A stretch of DNA of 64,000 nucleotides from contig NZ_QXEC01000009.1 of the NCBI RefSeq assembly GCF_003583405.1, positions 1-64,000 of the forward strand. The letters are read 5' to 3'. Source of the stretch: Micromonospora radicis. GTDB taxonomy: Bacteria; Actinomycetota; Actinomycetes; Mycobacteriales; Micromonosporaceae. Shown piece after piece: positions 37,866 to 46,318 of the stretch. The position numbers were made by a program, and so were the translations under genes. Numbering within the stretch: the first letter of the stretch is position 1; each line of letters starts with the position of its first letter. The notes under the pieces were generated by a model that was not told the DNA's origin, ran no database searches, and saw only the letters and a program-made list of their open reading frames with translations.

Positions 37866-38473
37866 GGTACGGTGACCTTTCTTCCGGTGATCGTCCAGCC
37901 GTCGCGGACCAGCCGGCCCACCTGCTCGACGAGTTGCTGCCGCTCGGCTTCCTTGATGCGCTCGGTGAGCGTGTCCACGTCGTCGTCGTCGCGGACCGGC
38001 ACGGCCACCTGCGCGACGATCGGCCCGGTGTCCATCCCGGCGTCGACGAAGAAGAGGGTCGCCCCGGTGACCTTCACGCCGTAGGCGAGCGCGTCCCGCG
38101 GGCCGTGGATGCCGGGAAACGCCGGCAACAGGGTGTTGTGCGTGTTCAGGTAGCGATCGCCGAAGGCGGCCAGGAAACGCTCGCCGACCAGCTTCAGGAA
38201 CCCGGCGGAGATGACCAGGTCGGGCCGGTGCTCGGCGACCCGCGCGGTGAGCGCGGCGTCCCACTGCTCGCGCGTCGGGTGGTCCTTGACCCGTTCCACG
38301 AAGGTCGACACCCCGGCCGCGGCGGCCCGGTCCAGGCCGACGATCCCGTCGCGGTCCGCGCCCACCGCGACCACCCGCGCCCCGTACGCCGGGTCGGCGG
38401 TCGCGTCCAGCAGTGCCTGCAGGTTGCTTCCGGAGCCGGAGACGAGGACGACGATGCGGGCGGGCTCGGTCAC
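37862..38473 (-). CDS. purN: Phosphoribosylglycinamide formyltransferase (GAR transformylase)
   Basis: A 203-residue enzyme transferring formyl from 10-formyl-THF to GAR. It opens with the GAR-binding loop [38 protein letters not shown] carries the catalytic Asn/His region and [17 protein letters not shown] the catalytic Asp. The start is GTG 38473. It is upstream of and overlaps purH. In actinobacteria purN and purH commonly sit beside perM and sucCD, as here. Confidence 0.96.
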   Translation of the reverse strand: MTEPARIVVLVSGSGSNLQALLDATADPAYGARVVAVGADRDGIVGLDRAAAAGVSTFVERVKDHPTREQWDAALTARVAEHRPDLVISAGFLKLVGERFLAAFGDRYLNTHNTLLPAFPGIHGPRDALAYGVKVTGATLFFVDAGMDTGPIVAQVAVPVRDDDDVDTLTERIKEAERQQLVEQVGRLVRDGWTITGRKVTVP

Positions 38474-38633
38474 CGCGTCACCCTATCCGGCGGCTGACCG
38501 GCGCCCAGACGCTGGGCGGCACGCCGTCACGTCACTGCCGAAGTCGCCCCGACCGGGTACGCTGCCGCTCGCTCGGCCCGGCACTCGTCCGGCCCGCACC
38601 CGTCAGCGAACGCAACGTGAGGAGCACGTCAAC

Positions 38634-38933
38634 ATGCAGCCCGGATACCAGTCACAGCCGCCCCAGCAGGTCGACAACAACATGACAATGTCGATCGTCG
38701 CGATCTTCCTGTTCTGGCCGCTGGCCATCCCTGCGATCATCAACGCCTCGAAGGTCAACCCGCTGCTCCAGCAGGGTGACTTCGCCGGTGCCCAGGCGGC
38801 GGCGGCCGAGTCGAAGAAGTGGTCCAAGTGGGCCCTGATCGCCGGCATCTCCTGGATCGCGATCGTCCTGGTCTGCTGCGTGGGCGGCAGCCTGCTCGGC
38901 GCGATCAGCGGCGGCAACGCGATGAGCTACTGA
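38634..38933 (+). CDS. CD225/dispanin-family small membrane protein
   Basis: 99 residues with two membrane segments: an N-terminal Gln/Pro tail, helix one about 18-38 (MSIVAIFLFWPLAIPAIINASKV), an intracellular loop with QQGDFAGAQAAAAESKKWSKWA, and helix two about 66-90 ending near a CC pair. This matches the CD225 (interferon-induced transmembrane protein-like) layout common in actinobacteria; function in bacteria is unknown. ATG 38634 has AGGAG 10 bp upstream. The next gene starts 5 bp after its stop. Confidence 0.75.
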   Translation: MQPGYQSQPPQQVDNNMTMSIVAIFLFWPLAIPAIINASKVNPLLQQGDFAGAQAAAAESKKWSKWALIAGISWIAIVLVCCVGGSLLGAISGGNAMSY

Positions 38934-38938
38934 GCCGG

Positions 38939-39670
38939 ATGCAGCCCGGTAACCCCGGTCAGGACCCGTACGGCCAGCAACCGCCGTACGGGGACCCGAC
39001 CTCGTCGCCTCCGGCCAACCCGTACGCTCCGCCTCCGGCCAACCCGTACGCTCCGCCCCCGGCGAACCCGTACGCCCCGGCGGCGGACCCGTACGCCCCG
39101 GCCGCCGATCCGTACGCTCCGGCGGATCCGTACCCCCCGTCTACCGATCCGTACGGCCAGCAGCCGGCCGGCCCTGGGCCGACCTCCCCCGCACCGTACG
39201 ACCCGTACGCGCCCCCGCCCACCGGCCAACCCCCGGCCTACGGCCAACCCCCGGCCTACGGGCAACCGGCCTACGGGCAGCCCCCGGCCTACGGGCAGCC
39301 CCCGACGTCGGGCCAACCGTACGGCCAGCCCTACGCCGACCCGTACGCCGCCCAACAGCCGTACGGTTCCCCGCCGATGTACCCGCACGCCGGCTTCGCC
39401 GCACCGGGTGGCCAGCAGAACACCCTCGGCCTGCTGTCGATGATCTTCGGCATCGCGTCGATCCCACTGGTCTGCTGCTACCTCGGCATTCCGCTGGGGA
39501 TCGCCGCGGTGATCACCGGCTGGATGGGCAAGCAGAAGGCCGATCAGGGTCTGGCCAACAACTCGGGCCAGGCGCTCGCCGGCCTGATCTGTGGCGGGAT
39601 CGGCGCCCTGTTGGGTCTGCTCCAGATCGTGTTGGTAGTGGTGAACTTCAGCCTGCCGATGCAGCCGTGA
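38939..39670 (+). CDS. Repeat-rich DUF4190-type membrane protein
   Basis: 243 residues. The first 155 are low-complexity Pro/Tyr/Ala/Gln repeats (NPYAPPPA three times, DPYAPAA, GQPPAY several times). A DUF4190-like membrane domain follows with two helices (about 165-195 and 213-238): NTLGLLSMIFGIASIPLVCCYLGIPLGIAAVITGWMG and an NNSGQALAGLICG turn. The tail is probably cytoplasmic and disordered. With the preceding CD225 gene it forms a two-gene unit. I recognise no enzymatic function. Confidence 0.8.
   Translation: MQPGNPGQDPYGQQPPYGDPTSSPPANPYAPPPANPYAPPPANPYAPAADPYAPAADPYAPADPYPPSTDPYGQQPAGPGPTSPAPYDPYAPPPTGQPPAYGQPPAYGQPAYGQPPAYGQPPTSGQPYGQPYADPYAAQQPYGSPPMYPHAGFAAPGGQQNTLGLLSMIFGIASIPLVCCYLGIPLGIAAVITGWMGKQKADQGLANNSGQALAGLICGGIGALLGLLQIVLVVVNFSLPMQP
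39000..39330 (+). repeat. In-frame low-complexity repeats of the DUF4190-type gene
   Basis: Direct repeats include cctccggccaacccgtacgc (from about 39009), gcggacccgtacgccccggc-like units (about 39073-39125) and ggccaacccccggcctac-like units (39229-39310). They encode NPYAPPPA, ADPYAPA and GQPPAY units. Confidence 0.7.
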
Positions 39671-39682
39671 TCAGGGCGGACC

Positions 39683-39714
39683 GAGGGGCGTTCCGGAGCA
39701 CCGGGACGCCCCTC
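39683..39714 (+). terminator. Terminator after the DUF4190-type gene
   Basis: A stem of about 12 bp (39683-39694 with 39703-39714, one G:T pair) with an 8-nt loop, 12 bp past the stop at 39670. Confidence 0.65.
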
Positions 39715-39825
39715 GACCGTCTACCGGACTGACCGGCGGGCAGACAGCGGCACGGCCGCCCGGCCGGCAAACAGCGGCACGGCCGCCCGGGAACATCGGG
39801 GAAGAGCCCGTCGCGGACGACGACG

Positions 39826-39856
39826 AGCTACCCGGCCTGGACCGGGCCGGGTAGCT
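39826..39856 (-). terminator. 12-bp perfect inverted repeat, likely perM/TetR-fragment terminator
   Basis: Arms agctacccggcc (39826-39837) and its complement (39845-39856) with a 7-nt loop overlap the stop codon of the TetR fragment. Confidence 0.6.
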
Positions 39857-40028
39857 CACCGGAGCCGGGGTCGGTCAGGGTACCGGCGGCGCAGCCGTCG
39901 GCGAGGATCCCGATCAGGACGGTCGGCGTCCGGATCGCCGCCACGGTGGTCTCCCGCGGTGCGGCGTAGCCGGGTACCGGGCTACCGAAGAGCAGGGCGT
40001 ACTCGGCAGACCTCCGGAGGTCCGCCAT
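39828..40028 (-). pseudogene. C-terminal fragment of a TetR-family (WHG-type) regulator
   Basis: A 66-residue frame from ATG 40028 contains SAEYALLFGSPVPGYAAPRETTVAA followed by a helical AIRTPTVLIGILADGCAAG stretch. These match the end of TetR regulators with a WHG ligand domain. The DNA-binding domain and most of the ligand domain are missing: the perM stop lies only 33 bp upstream. It is therefore a remnant. A 12-bp inverted repeat (39826-39856) overlaps its stop and may terminate the perM transcript. Confidence 0.55.
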
Positions 40029-40060
40029 CTCCGCCCTCGCCGTCGGCGTCCGCCGGTCGC

Positions 40061-41353
40061 TCAGTTGGCGAGCCGGGCGAGCCAGCGGGTGGCGGCGGCA
40101 CCGAGCAGCGCACCGGCACCGATGACCACGGTGGCCGCGAGCGCCACCTGCCAGCCCACCGGCCCGAGTTCGGCCAGCCGGCCCGCGCCGAGCGGACCAC
40201 CGGAGGCTTCGGCGACCACGCCCATCAGCAGGCCGGTCACCGGCCCGGCGAGCACCGCCGGGAACAGCAACGCGCCCCAGCTCAGCGGCGTCCGTTCGGC
40301 GGCGGCGGCGCGGAGCAGCCGGCGACCGAGCAGGGCACCGACCACCATCCCCACCAGGGCGGGCAACGCGAGGATCGCGGCCGACCAGAGGCCGTCGACC
40401 GGCCCACTGGGCAGTCCGGCGACCAACGGCAGGGCCGGCAGCGCCCCGACGGCGACCTCGCTGGTGCGCACCGCGGTGTCGGTGCCCACGGCGAAGCCGG
40501 GGCCGAGCAGGTAGCTGGTCGACCAGACGGCGGCGTTGGGCGCGTAGGCCAGGCTCACCAGGGTGATGCCGGCCTGCCCGGCCACGCCGGTGCGGTAGGC
40601 GCCGATCAGGTCGGTCGCGTCGCCGCCGCCGGTCGCCACGGCCAGTCCCGCCACGCCCGCGCCCACCCCCAGCAGCACCAGCCCGGCCACCACTCCGCCC
40701 TGCAGACCCGCCCGCAGCGGCCGCGGCGCCCGGGCCGCGAGCAGGTCGGCCACCCTGCTCGTGCGGGCCGCGCCGATACCGGCGGCGGCGGTGCCGAGGA
40801 GCGCGAGCGTCACCCCGGACCGCGCCGGCGACACGCCGATCCCGCCGGACCCGGCCAGCACCGCGGCCAGTACCCCCAGCAAGGCATACCCGACGCCGAC
40901 GGTCACCGCGGCCACCAGGGTACGACTCACCGAGCGGCTGCCGCGGGCCCCGATGGCCCGGGTGACGTGCACCCCAGCGCGGGTGAGCCGCCACACCGCC
41001 AGGGTGGTCACCGCGAGCGGCGGCAGGCCGAACGGGCCGGTGGCCGTGCTCAGCGGCACGCCGTGCCCGAGCAGCCAGCCGGCCGCCCCGGCGGGTACCG
41101 CGCCGAGCAGGCTGGCGGAACCCTCACTGAGCTGGAAGAGCCAGAGTACGAACGCGACCGGCAGCCAGGAGGTGAGAGCGGCCCCACCGGCGGCCACCAG
41201 GCCGGCGACCAGCAGCGGTGCGTGGCTGCGGCCGGTGGGCTCGCCACGCGGCAGCGGCACCCGGCGCGGTGGGCCGGCCCGCCCCGGCGGCCGGGCACCG
41301 GCGCCACGGGCCTCGGTGGCCCGACGGGGCTGGTCAGGGGTGACGGATGACAT
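40061..41353 (-). CDS. DUF6350/PerM-like multi-pass membrane protein
   Basis: 430 residues with about ten predicted membrane helices after a 45-residue Pro/Arg-rich cytoplasmic tail. Conserved-looking segments are YAPNAAVWSTSYLLGPGFAVGTD and the helix pairs around it. The family includes M. tuberculosis PerM (Rv0955), needed for persistence and linked to cell division, and PerM also neighbours purN. The gene lies between purN/purH and sucCD in the same relative order as in mycobacteria. ATG 41353 is used. The exact molecular role is unknown. Confidence 0.8.
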   Translation of the reverse strand: MSSVTPDQPRRATEARGAGARPPGRAGPPRRVPLPRGEPTGRSHAPLLVAGLVAAGGAALTSWLPVAFVLWLFQLSEGSASLLGAVPAGAAGWLLGHGVPLSTATGPFGLPPLAVTTLAVWRLTRAGVHVTRAIGARGSRSVSRTLVAAVTVGVGYALLGVLAAVLAGSGGIGVSPARSGVTLALLGTAAAGIGAARTSRVADLLAARAPRPLRAGLQGGVVAGLVLLGVGAGVAGLAVATGGGDATDLIGAYRTGVAGQAGITLVSLAYAPNAAVWSTSYLLGPGFAVGTDTAVRTSEVAVGALPALPLVAGLPSGPVDGLWSAAILALPALVGMVVGALLGRRLLRAAAAERTPLSWGALLFPAVLAGPVTGLLMGVVAEASGGPLGAGRLAELGPVGWQVALAATVVIGAGALLGAAATRWLARLAN

Positions 41354-41511
41354 CGGTTCTACTCTGGCATGTCGCGCCCGCGTCGGCTGCCCGACACCAC
41401 CCCACCAGGACAGCTAGTTGACCGATCGCGTGTGAGTACGGCGCTCCTCCTCTAGCCTCGGCACCATGGGCCGCGATCCACGTCGCGGCAGCGAGCCTCC
41501 GGAGGGAAGTC

Positions 41512-41772
41512 GTGAACACTCCGTATCCACCGCCTCCACCGCCGCCCGCCGGCCGGGACCGGACCACGCTCTGGGGCGTGCTGGGCATCGTGCTGGGCGT
41601 CATCTGCTGCGGCATCCTCGGCATCGTCTTCGGCTGGCTGTCGATCCGCGACGCGCGGCGGTACCACCAGTCGCCGGTGCTGGGCTACGTGGCCATCGGG
41701 CTGGGTGTGCTCAACATCGTCGTCAGCCTGATCCTGCAGGCGACCGGCAACTACCCGGGCTGGAACCGCTGA
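41512..41772 (+). CDS. Small DUF4190-type membrane protein
   Basis: 86 residues: a short Pro-rich tail (YPPPPPPPAGRD) then two helices (about 20-42 and 57-78) with the DUF4190-like turn GIVFGWLSIRDARRYHQSPVLGYVAIGLG. GTG 41512 has GGAGGGAAG at a good distance. It is a third small membrane protein of this general type in 3 kb. Function unknown. Confidence 0.78.
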   Translation: MNTPYPPPPPPPAGRDRTTLWGVLGIVLGVICCGILGIVFGWLSIRDARRYHQSPVLGYVAIGLGVLNIVVSLILQATGNYPGWNR

Positions 41773-41798
41773 GGGGCCGACCTGACGGTCGGCCCCTC
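41771..41798. terminator. Bidirectional terminator between the DUF4190-type gene and sucD
   Basis: A perfect 12-bp stem (41771-41782 with 41787-41798) and a tgac tetraloop. The first base pairs overlap the stop codon of the small membrane gene. The sucD stop lies 21 bp further on. Confidence 0.8.
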
Positions 41799-41818
41799 AG
41801 CGCGGGTCAGCGGTCCGG

Positions 41819-42706
41819 TCAGCGGCCGGACATGATCTCCCGCATCAGCTTGGCGGTCTCGGTCGGCGTCTTGCCGACCTTGACGCCGACCGCTTCCAGC
41901 GCAACCTTCTTCGCGTCGGCGGTGCCCGCCGAGCCGGAGATGATCGCACCGGCGTGCCCCATGGTCTTGCCGGGGGGCGCGGTGAAGCCGGCGATGTAGC
42001 CGACCACCGGCTTGGTGACGTTGGCCTTGATGAACTCGGCCGCCCGCTCCTCGGCGTCGCCGCCGATCTCACCGATCATCACGATCGCGTCGGTGTCCGG
42101 GTCCGCCTCGAACGCGGCCAGCGCGTCGATGTGGGTGGTCCCGATGATCGGGTCGCCACCGATGCCGACGCAGGTGGAGAAGCCGATGTCGCGCAGCTCG
42201 TACATCATCTGGTAGGTCAGCGTCCCGCTCTTGCTGACCAGGCCGATCCGCCCGGTGCCGGTGATGTCGGCCGGGATGATGCCGGCGTTGGAGGCACCCG
42301 GCGAGGCGATGCCGGGGCAGTTCGGGCCGATGACCCGGGTCCGCTCGCCCTTGGCGACGTTGTACGCCCAGAACGCGGCGGTGTCGTGCACCGGTACGCC
42401 CTCGGTGATCACCACGGCCAGCGGGATCTCCGCGTCGATCGCCTCGATGACCGCGCCCTTGGTGAACTGCGGCGGTACGAAGATGACGGTGACGTCCGCC
42501 CCGGTGTCCTTCATCGCGTCGGCGACGCTGGCGAACACCGGCAGCTCGGTGCCGTCGAAGTCGACGGTGGTACCCGCCTTGCGCGGGTTCACGCCGCCGA
42601 CGACGTTGGTGCCGGCCGCGAGCATCCGCCGGGTGTGCTTGGAACCCTCGGAACCGGTCATCCCCTGCACGATGACCTTCGAGTCCTTGGTCAGCCAGAT
42701 TGCCAT
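41819..42706 (-). CDS. sucD: Succinate--CoA ligase, alpha subunit
   Basis: A 295-residue TCA-cycle subunit that binds CoA and carries the phosphohistidine ([13 protein letters not shown] near residue 245). The N-terminal Rossmann CoA domain shows [15 protein letters not shown] 42706 lies 2 bp after the sucC stop, so sucCD is one operon. Confidence 0.96.
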   Translation of the reverse strand: MAIWLTKDSKVIVQGMTGSEGSKHTRRMLAAGTNVVGGVNPRKAGTTVDFDGTELPVFASVADAMKDTGADVTVIFVPPQFTKGAVIEAIDAEIPLAVVITEGVPVHDTAAFWAYNVAKGERTRVIGPNCPGIASPGASNAGIIPADITGTGRIGLVSKSGTLTYQMMYELRDIGFSTCVGIGGDPIIGTTHIDALAAFEADPDTDAIVMIGEIGGDAEERAAEFIKANVTKPVVGYIAGFTAPPGKTMGHAGAIISGSAGTADAKKVALEAVGVKVGKTPTETAKLMREIMSGR

Positions 42707-42708
42707 GA

Positions 42709-43887
42709 TCAGACCCCCGCAGCCGCCAGCTCGGCGGCCCGCTCGGCCGCGCCGTCCATGGTGTCGACCCGCTCGATCAGCGGGTTGTTCGCGCCGTCGA
42801 GGATCGCCCGACCGGCCTCGGCGTTGTTGCCGTCGAGCCGGACGACGAGCGGCTTGGTGACCTGCTCGCCGCGCTGCTCCAGCAGGGCCAGCGCCTGGAC
42901 GATACCGTTGGCGACCGCGTCGCAGGCGGTGATGCCGCCGAAGACGTTGACGAAGACGCTCTTCACCGCCGGGTCCGAGAGCACGATCTCCAGGCCGTTG
43001 GCCATCACCGCGGCGCTCGCGCCGCCGCCGATGTCGAGGAAGTTGGCCGGCTTGACGTTGCCGTGCCGTTCACCGGCGTAGGCGACCACGTCGAGCGTGG
43101 ACATCACCAGACCCGCGCCGTTGCCGATGATGCCGACCTCGCCGTCGAGCTTGACGTAGTTGAGGTCCTTCTCCTTGGCGGCCTGCTCCAGCGGATCCAC
43201 GGTGGCCTGGTCGACCAGCGCCTCGTGGTCCGGGTGCCGGAAGCCCGCGTTCTCGTCCAGCGAGATCTTGGCGTCCAGCAGCAGCAGCTTGCCGTCCTTG
43301 GTCTTGGCCAGCGGGTTCACCTCGACCAGGGTGGCGTCCTCGGCGACGAACGCCTGCCACAGGCCCACCGCGGCCTCGACGACCTGGTCGGCGACCTCGG
43401 CCGGGAATCCGGCGGCGGAGACGATCTCCCGCGCCTTGGCCTCGTCCACCCCTTCGACCGCGTCGATCGGGGCCTTGACGACCTTCTCCGGAGTCTCGGC
43501 AGCAACCTGCTCGATGTCCATGCCGCCGGCCACGCTGGCGATGCAGAGGAAGGTGCGGTTCGCTCGATCGAGCAGGTACGAGAAGTAGTACTCCTCGGCC
43601 ACGTCGGCGGTCACCGTGATCATGACCTTGTGGACCGTGTGACCCTTGATGTCCATGCCGAGGATGTCGGTGGCCCGGGCCACCGTCTCCTCCGCGCCCT
43701 CGGCCAGCTTCACGCCGCCGGCCTTGCCTCGGCCGCCGACCTTCACCTGCGCCTTGACGACCACCCGGCCGCCGAGGCGTTCGGCGATCGCGCGGGCCTC
43801 CTCCGGGGTCGTGGCGACGCCGCCGGCGAGCACGGGTAGACCGTGCCGCTCGAACAGGTCCCGCCCCTGGTATTCGTACAGGTCCAC
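42709..43887 (-). CDS. sucC: Succinate--CoA ligase, beta subunit
   Basis: A 392-residue ATP-grasp subunit giving nucleotide specificity. It opens [19 protein letters not shown], with [19 protein letters not shown] (ATP binding), [15 protein letters not shown] and [12 protein letters not shown] following. GTG 43887 is the start by family alignment; the frame extends upstream without conservation. A plausible promoter lies 60-90 bp upstream. Confidence 0.96.
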   Translation of the reverse strand: MDLYEYQGRDLFERHGLPVLAGGVATTPEEARAIAERLGGRVVVKAQVKVGGRGKAGGVKLAEGAEETVARATDILGMDIKGHTVHKVMITVTADVAEEYYFSYLLDRANRTFLCIASVAGGMDIEQVAAETPEKVVKAPIDAVEGVDEAKAREIVSAAGFPAEVADQVVEAAVGLWQAFVAEDATLVEVNPLAKTKDGKLLLLDAKISLDENAGFRHPDHEALVDQATVDPLEQAAKEKDLNYVKLDGEVGIIGNGAGLVMSTLDVVAYAGERHGNVKPANFLDIGGGASAAVMANGLEIVLSDPAVKSVFVNVFGGITACDAVANGIVQALALLEQRGEQVTKPLVVRLDGNNAEAGRAILDGANNPLIERVDTMDGAAERAAELAAAGV

Positions 43888-43948
43888 GATTGCGCGTCCC
43901 GTCCCGTCTCCGCGGCGCACCGTCGCGCCGCCACCAGCGTATGGAAAG

Positions 43949-43977
43949 AAAATAGTGCGATGCCTGACATCAGTCGA
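43949..43977 (-). promoter_or_regulatory. Candidate sucCD promoter
   Basis: On the minus strand TCGACT (43972-43977), a 17-bp spacer and TATTTT (43949-43954) resemble -35 and -10 elements. It is one of the most A/T-rich spots in the region. The predicted 5' UTR is about 55 nt. Confidence 0.45.
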
Positions 43978-44407
43978 AGTTGACGCAGGCCGACGAACCC
44001 CGTACCGCCCGAACCGCGCGGCGCGCACGCACCCCGCCCGGCCCTGCGGTCCGGCGGACCGCAGGAGGTGGTAATGGGTTCATTGGGCGCAGCCTAGCGA
44101 TGCCGGCACGGCCGGCAACCGAGCGGGTGCACGGTGTGCGGTAATCCACAGCCATCGCGACGCTGTGTCACCACACCGCAGCGGACCGGCCTCGCTTCAC
44201 CCGTTCGAGCGATCTGGCCGCCCCGGCCAGGGTTCTCGGCGGTGGTGCGTAACCCCGCCGGAAGGGCGTCGTTGAGTCAGGTGTCGGCGCGCTGGAAGCG
44301 CGACGACGGCCAGAAAGATGACGGCCAGAAAGCGGCACCACCAGCAAGACAACAGAAGACGGCCGATGCCCTGTCGGTCGAGGGGTGGCGGCGGGGCATC
44401 GTGCATA

Positions 44408-44444
44408 GAGGGGCCGGGCGTGTGAGGGGTGCGTCCGGCCCCTC
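44408..44444 (-). terminator. Terminator of the B12-binding protein gene
   Basis: Perfect 10-bp arms (44408-44417 and 44435-44444, gaggggccgg and its complement) with a 17-nt loop, about 60 bp past the gene's stop at 44503. Confidence 0.55.
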
Positions 44445-44502
44445 CCTCTGTGTGTCCACGCCGGGCATCCGCGCCGGCCGTCGGCGTACGCCCCGTGGGC
44501 CG

Positions 44503-44907
44503 TCAGCTCACCGGTTGGGCGACGTTCTCCCGAACCCATTCCACGATGGACTGGGTCGTGGCGCCCGGGGTGAAGATCTTGGCCACGCCGAGCTGCGCCA
44601 GCTCGGGCAGGTCGGCGTCGGGAATGATGCCGCCACCGAAGACCACGATGTCCCGGGCGTCGCGCTCGTCGAGCAGTTGGAGCACCCGACGGAACAGCGT
44701 CATGTGCGCACCGGAGAGCACCGACAGGCCGACCGCGTCCGCGTCCTCCTGGATGGCGGTCTCCACGATCTGCTCCGGCGTCTGGTGCAGGCCGGTGTAG
44801 ATGACCTCCATGCCGGCGTCGCGCAGGGCGCGGGCCACCACCTTTGCGCCACGGTCGTGGCCGTCCAAGCCCGGCTTGGCGACGACGACCCGAATACGAG
44901 AGCTCAT
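44503..44907 (-). CDS. Stand-alone cobalamin (B12)-binding protein, mutase small-subunit type
   Basis: A 134-residue single B12-binding domain: [23 protein letters not shown] holds the DxHxxG motif whose His replaces the lower base, [10 protein letters not shown] the second motif, and [10 protein letters not shown] the GG motif. Length and sequence fit the small or C-terminal domain of acyl-CoA mutases (methylmalonyl- or isobutyryl-CoA mutase, IcmB-like). The catalytic large subunit is not encoded nearby. ATG 44907 has AAAGGGA 9 bp upstream. It may serve a mutase encoded elsewhere, or act as a light or B12 sensor part; the former is more likely. Confidence 0.85.
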   Translation of the reverse strand: MSSRIRVVVAKPGLDGHDRGAKVVARALRDAGMEVIYTGLHQTPEQIVETAIQEDADAVGLSVLSGAHMTLFRRVLQLLDERDARDIVVFGGGIIPDADLPELAQLGVAKIFTPGATTQSIVEWVRENVAQPVS

Positions 44908-45330
44908 CTGCGCAATCCCTTTCACCGGCCCTGCGGCACTCGCCTTAACGAACGGTAACCCGACCGACCGGGGACGGGGAACGGGGGCCGGCACGAACCC
45001 CGAACTCCCCGGCGCCGGGACCACACCCAGAGGCACGACCGACCCGGTTCACGTCAAGGCGGACGACTCCGCCGTTCGGTCACCGTGCGCGACGAACGGA
45101 CGATAACCGGGGCACCCCTCCGGGGTAGCGAGCCATGACAATCACGGACGGAAAGGGACAGAATGGAGCAGCCAATTCGGCGCTCCGGCTTGTGACTCGA
45201 CTGACGGTTGGCTACCGTGTCCACGGTTGTCATCAGGTCTACGGACGGGTGACGACGCGAGCAGCCGGCGGATCGGGGCCCACCCGGACGACGGCAGACC
45301 GCATCGGAACCCCGACAACGGAGGGTGTGC
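44908..45330. other. Divergent intergenic region B12-binding gene / M23 peptidase
   Basis: No gene is supported. It contains the M23 promoter at 45190-45218 and an untranslated leader of about 105 bp. I looked for cobalamin and c-di-AMP riboswitch consensus features and found none. Confidence 0.5.
45190..45218 (+). promoter_or_regulatory. Promoter of the first M23 peptidase gene
   Basis: TTGTGA (45190-45195), a 17-bp spacer and TACCGT (45213-45218) form a good housekeeping-type promoter. Transcription should start near 45225, leaving a 5' UTR of about 105 nt. Confidence 0.6.
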
Positions 45331-46044
45331 GTGCGCCAGCGCCTGTCGTCTGAGCCCGATCGATATCGCGGTCGCCGCCGCGTACCCACCCCCCCGCGCA
45401 GCCGCTACGCGGCCGTCGTCACCACCGCGTTCGTCGGGGCCGGTGTGGTGGCCCTGGGAGCCGGCGCGCTACCGGACGCCAAGAGCGTCAGCCCGTCGGT
45501 ACTCGACGAACTCAAGCAGGCCTCGATCAGCAGCCAGGGCGCGGCGGACCGCGCCGACGCCGCCGACCGTGCCTCGCGGGACAGCCGGGGCAGTGCGGAG
45601 ATCGTCGCCGACTCCGGCGTCTGGCTCCTGCCGTTGCAGGGCTACGACTTCAACTCCCCGTACGGGATGCGCTGGGGCAAGCTGCACGCCGGGGTCGACC
45701 TGGTCGCCCCGGAAGGCACCCCGTACGTCGCGATCCACGAGGGCACGGTCACCAAGGCCGGCTGGTTCGGTGGCTACGGCTACGCGGTCATCGTCCAGCA
45801 CGCCGACGGCAGCGAGGCCATCTACGGCCACTCCTCGGCGGTCAGCGTCCGGGAGGGTCAGCAGGTCAAGGCCGGTGACCAGCTCGGGCTGGTCGGCAAC
45901 ACCGGCCACTCGTACGGCTCGCACCTGCACCTGGAGATCCATGTCAAGGGCGAGCCCCTCGACCCGGTGCCGTGGTTGCAGGAGCGCGGAGTGGACATCA
46001 AGCTACAAGTCGAGGCAATCTACAGCGAGGTAGCGGAGTCCTGA
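45331..46044 (+). CDS. M23 (LytM-type) metallopeptidase, membrane anchored
   Basis: 237 residues: a basic N-terminus, one membrane helix or signal anchor (about 28-48), an Ala/Asp/Arg-rich coiled stretch (55-85) and a LytM domain (100-220). The zinc motifs are LHAGVDLVAPEGTP (HxxxD) and SHLHLEIH (HxH), so it is likely an active peptidoglycan endopeptidase. Of two GTGs, 45331 is chosen because GGAGGG lies 5 bp before it but overlaps 45325. An intrinsic terminator follows. In M. tuberculosis an M23 protein (Rv0950c) occupies the equivalent place next to sucC. Confidence 0.9.
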   Translation: MRQRLSSEPDRYRGRRRVPTPPRSRYAAVVTTAFVGAGVVALGAGALPDAKSVSPSVLDELKQASISSQGAADRADAADRASRDSRGSAEIVADSGVWLLPLQGYDFNSPYGMRWGKLHAGVDLVAPEGTPYVAIHEGTVTKAGWFGGYGYAVIVQHADGSEAIYGHSSAVSVREGQQVKAGDQLGLVGNTGHSYGSHLHLEIHVKGEPLDPVPWLQERGVDIKLQVEAIYSEVAES

Positions 46045-46064
46045 CCCTGCGTCAGGCCCGCTTA

Positions 46065-46098
46065 CCGCCCGGATCGTTCGATCCGGGCGGTTTTGTTT
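46065..46098 (+). terminator. Intrinsic terminator after the first M23 gene
   Basis: An 11-bp stem (46065-46075 with 46080-46090) with a gttc loop followed by ttttgttt. It is the only textbook stem plus T-tract terminator I see in the window. Confidence 0.92.
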
Positions 46099-46318
46099 GC
46101 CCTCGGGTGGAGGAAAGTATCCCAGCTCACAGCCGGGATTGTGGCGGACGCCACAGCCTCCGGTCGAGGTCGTTCCGGTCAGCCGACGACACCGGTGGAC
46201 AGAACCGGACAGCACGCTGGACGGTGTCGACCGCCGGCCGAACCCCCGGTACCCACGGTGCACCGGATCGACACCAGGATTTCGAGGTCACGTGCCACTC
46301 GATCCAGTGAGGTCCGCC

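Larger units (their letters stand above)
43888..44502. other. 615-bp intergenic region sucC / B12-binding gene
   Basis: No gene is convincingly supported. It holds the sucCD promoter (43949-43977), a doubled gacggccagaaag motif near 44310-44335, and a 10-bp stem hairpin (44408-44417 with 44435-44444) that suits termination of the B12-binding gene. A 69-residue minus-strand frame (44197-44406) contains a hydrophobic stretch but has no ribosome-binding site or family resemblance. Confidence 0.5.

Noticed and set aside
38959-39388. Minus-strand Gly/Tyr/Arg-rich frames opposite the DUF4190-type gene
   Set aside because: They are the complement of the Pro/Tyr repeat array and have no independent coding signals.
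44197-44406. 69-residue minus-strand frame with a hydrophobic stretch
   Set aside because: No ribosome-binding site, weak codon bias, and it overlaps the putative terminator of the B12-binding gene.
44908-45036. Possible cobalamin riboswitch before the B12-binding gene
   Set aside because: The upstream sequence is short, lacks the B12-box consensus, and the gene has an ordinary ribosome-binding site.
45037-45330. Possible c-di-AMP (ydaO) riboswitch upstream of an M23 peptidase
   Set aside because: Such riboswitches often control actinobacterial cell-wall hydrolases, but I found none of the conserved core blocks; a plain promoter with a 105-nt leader explains the region.
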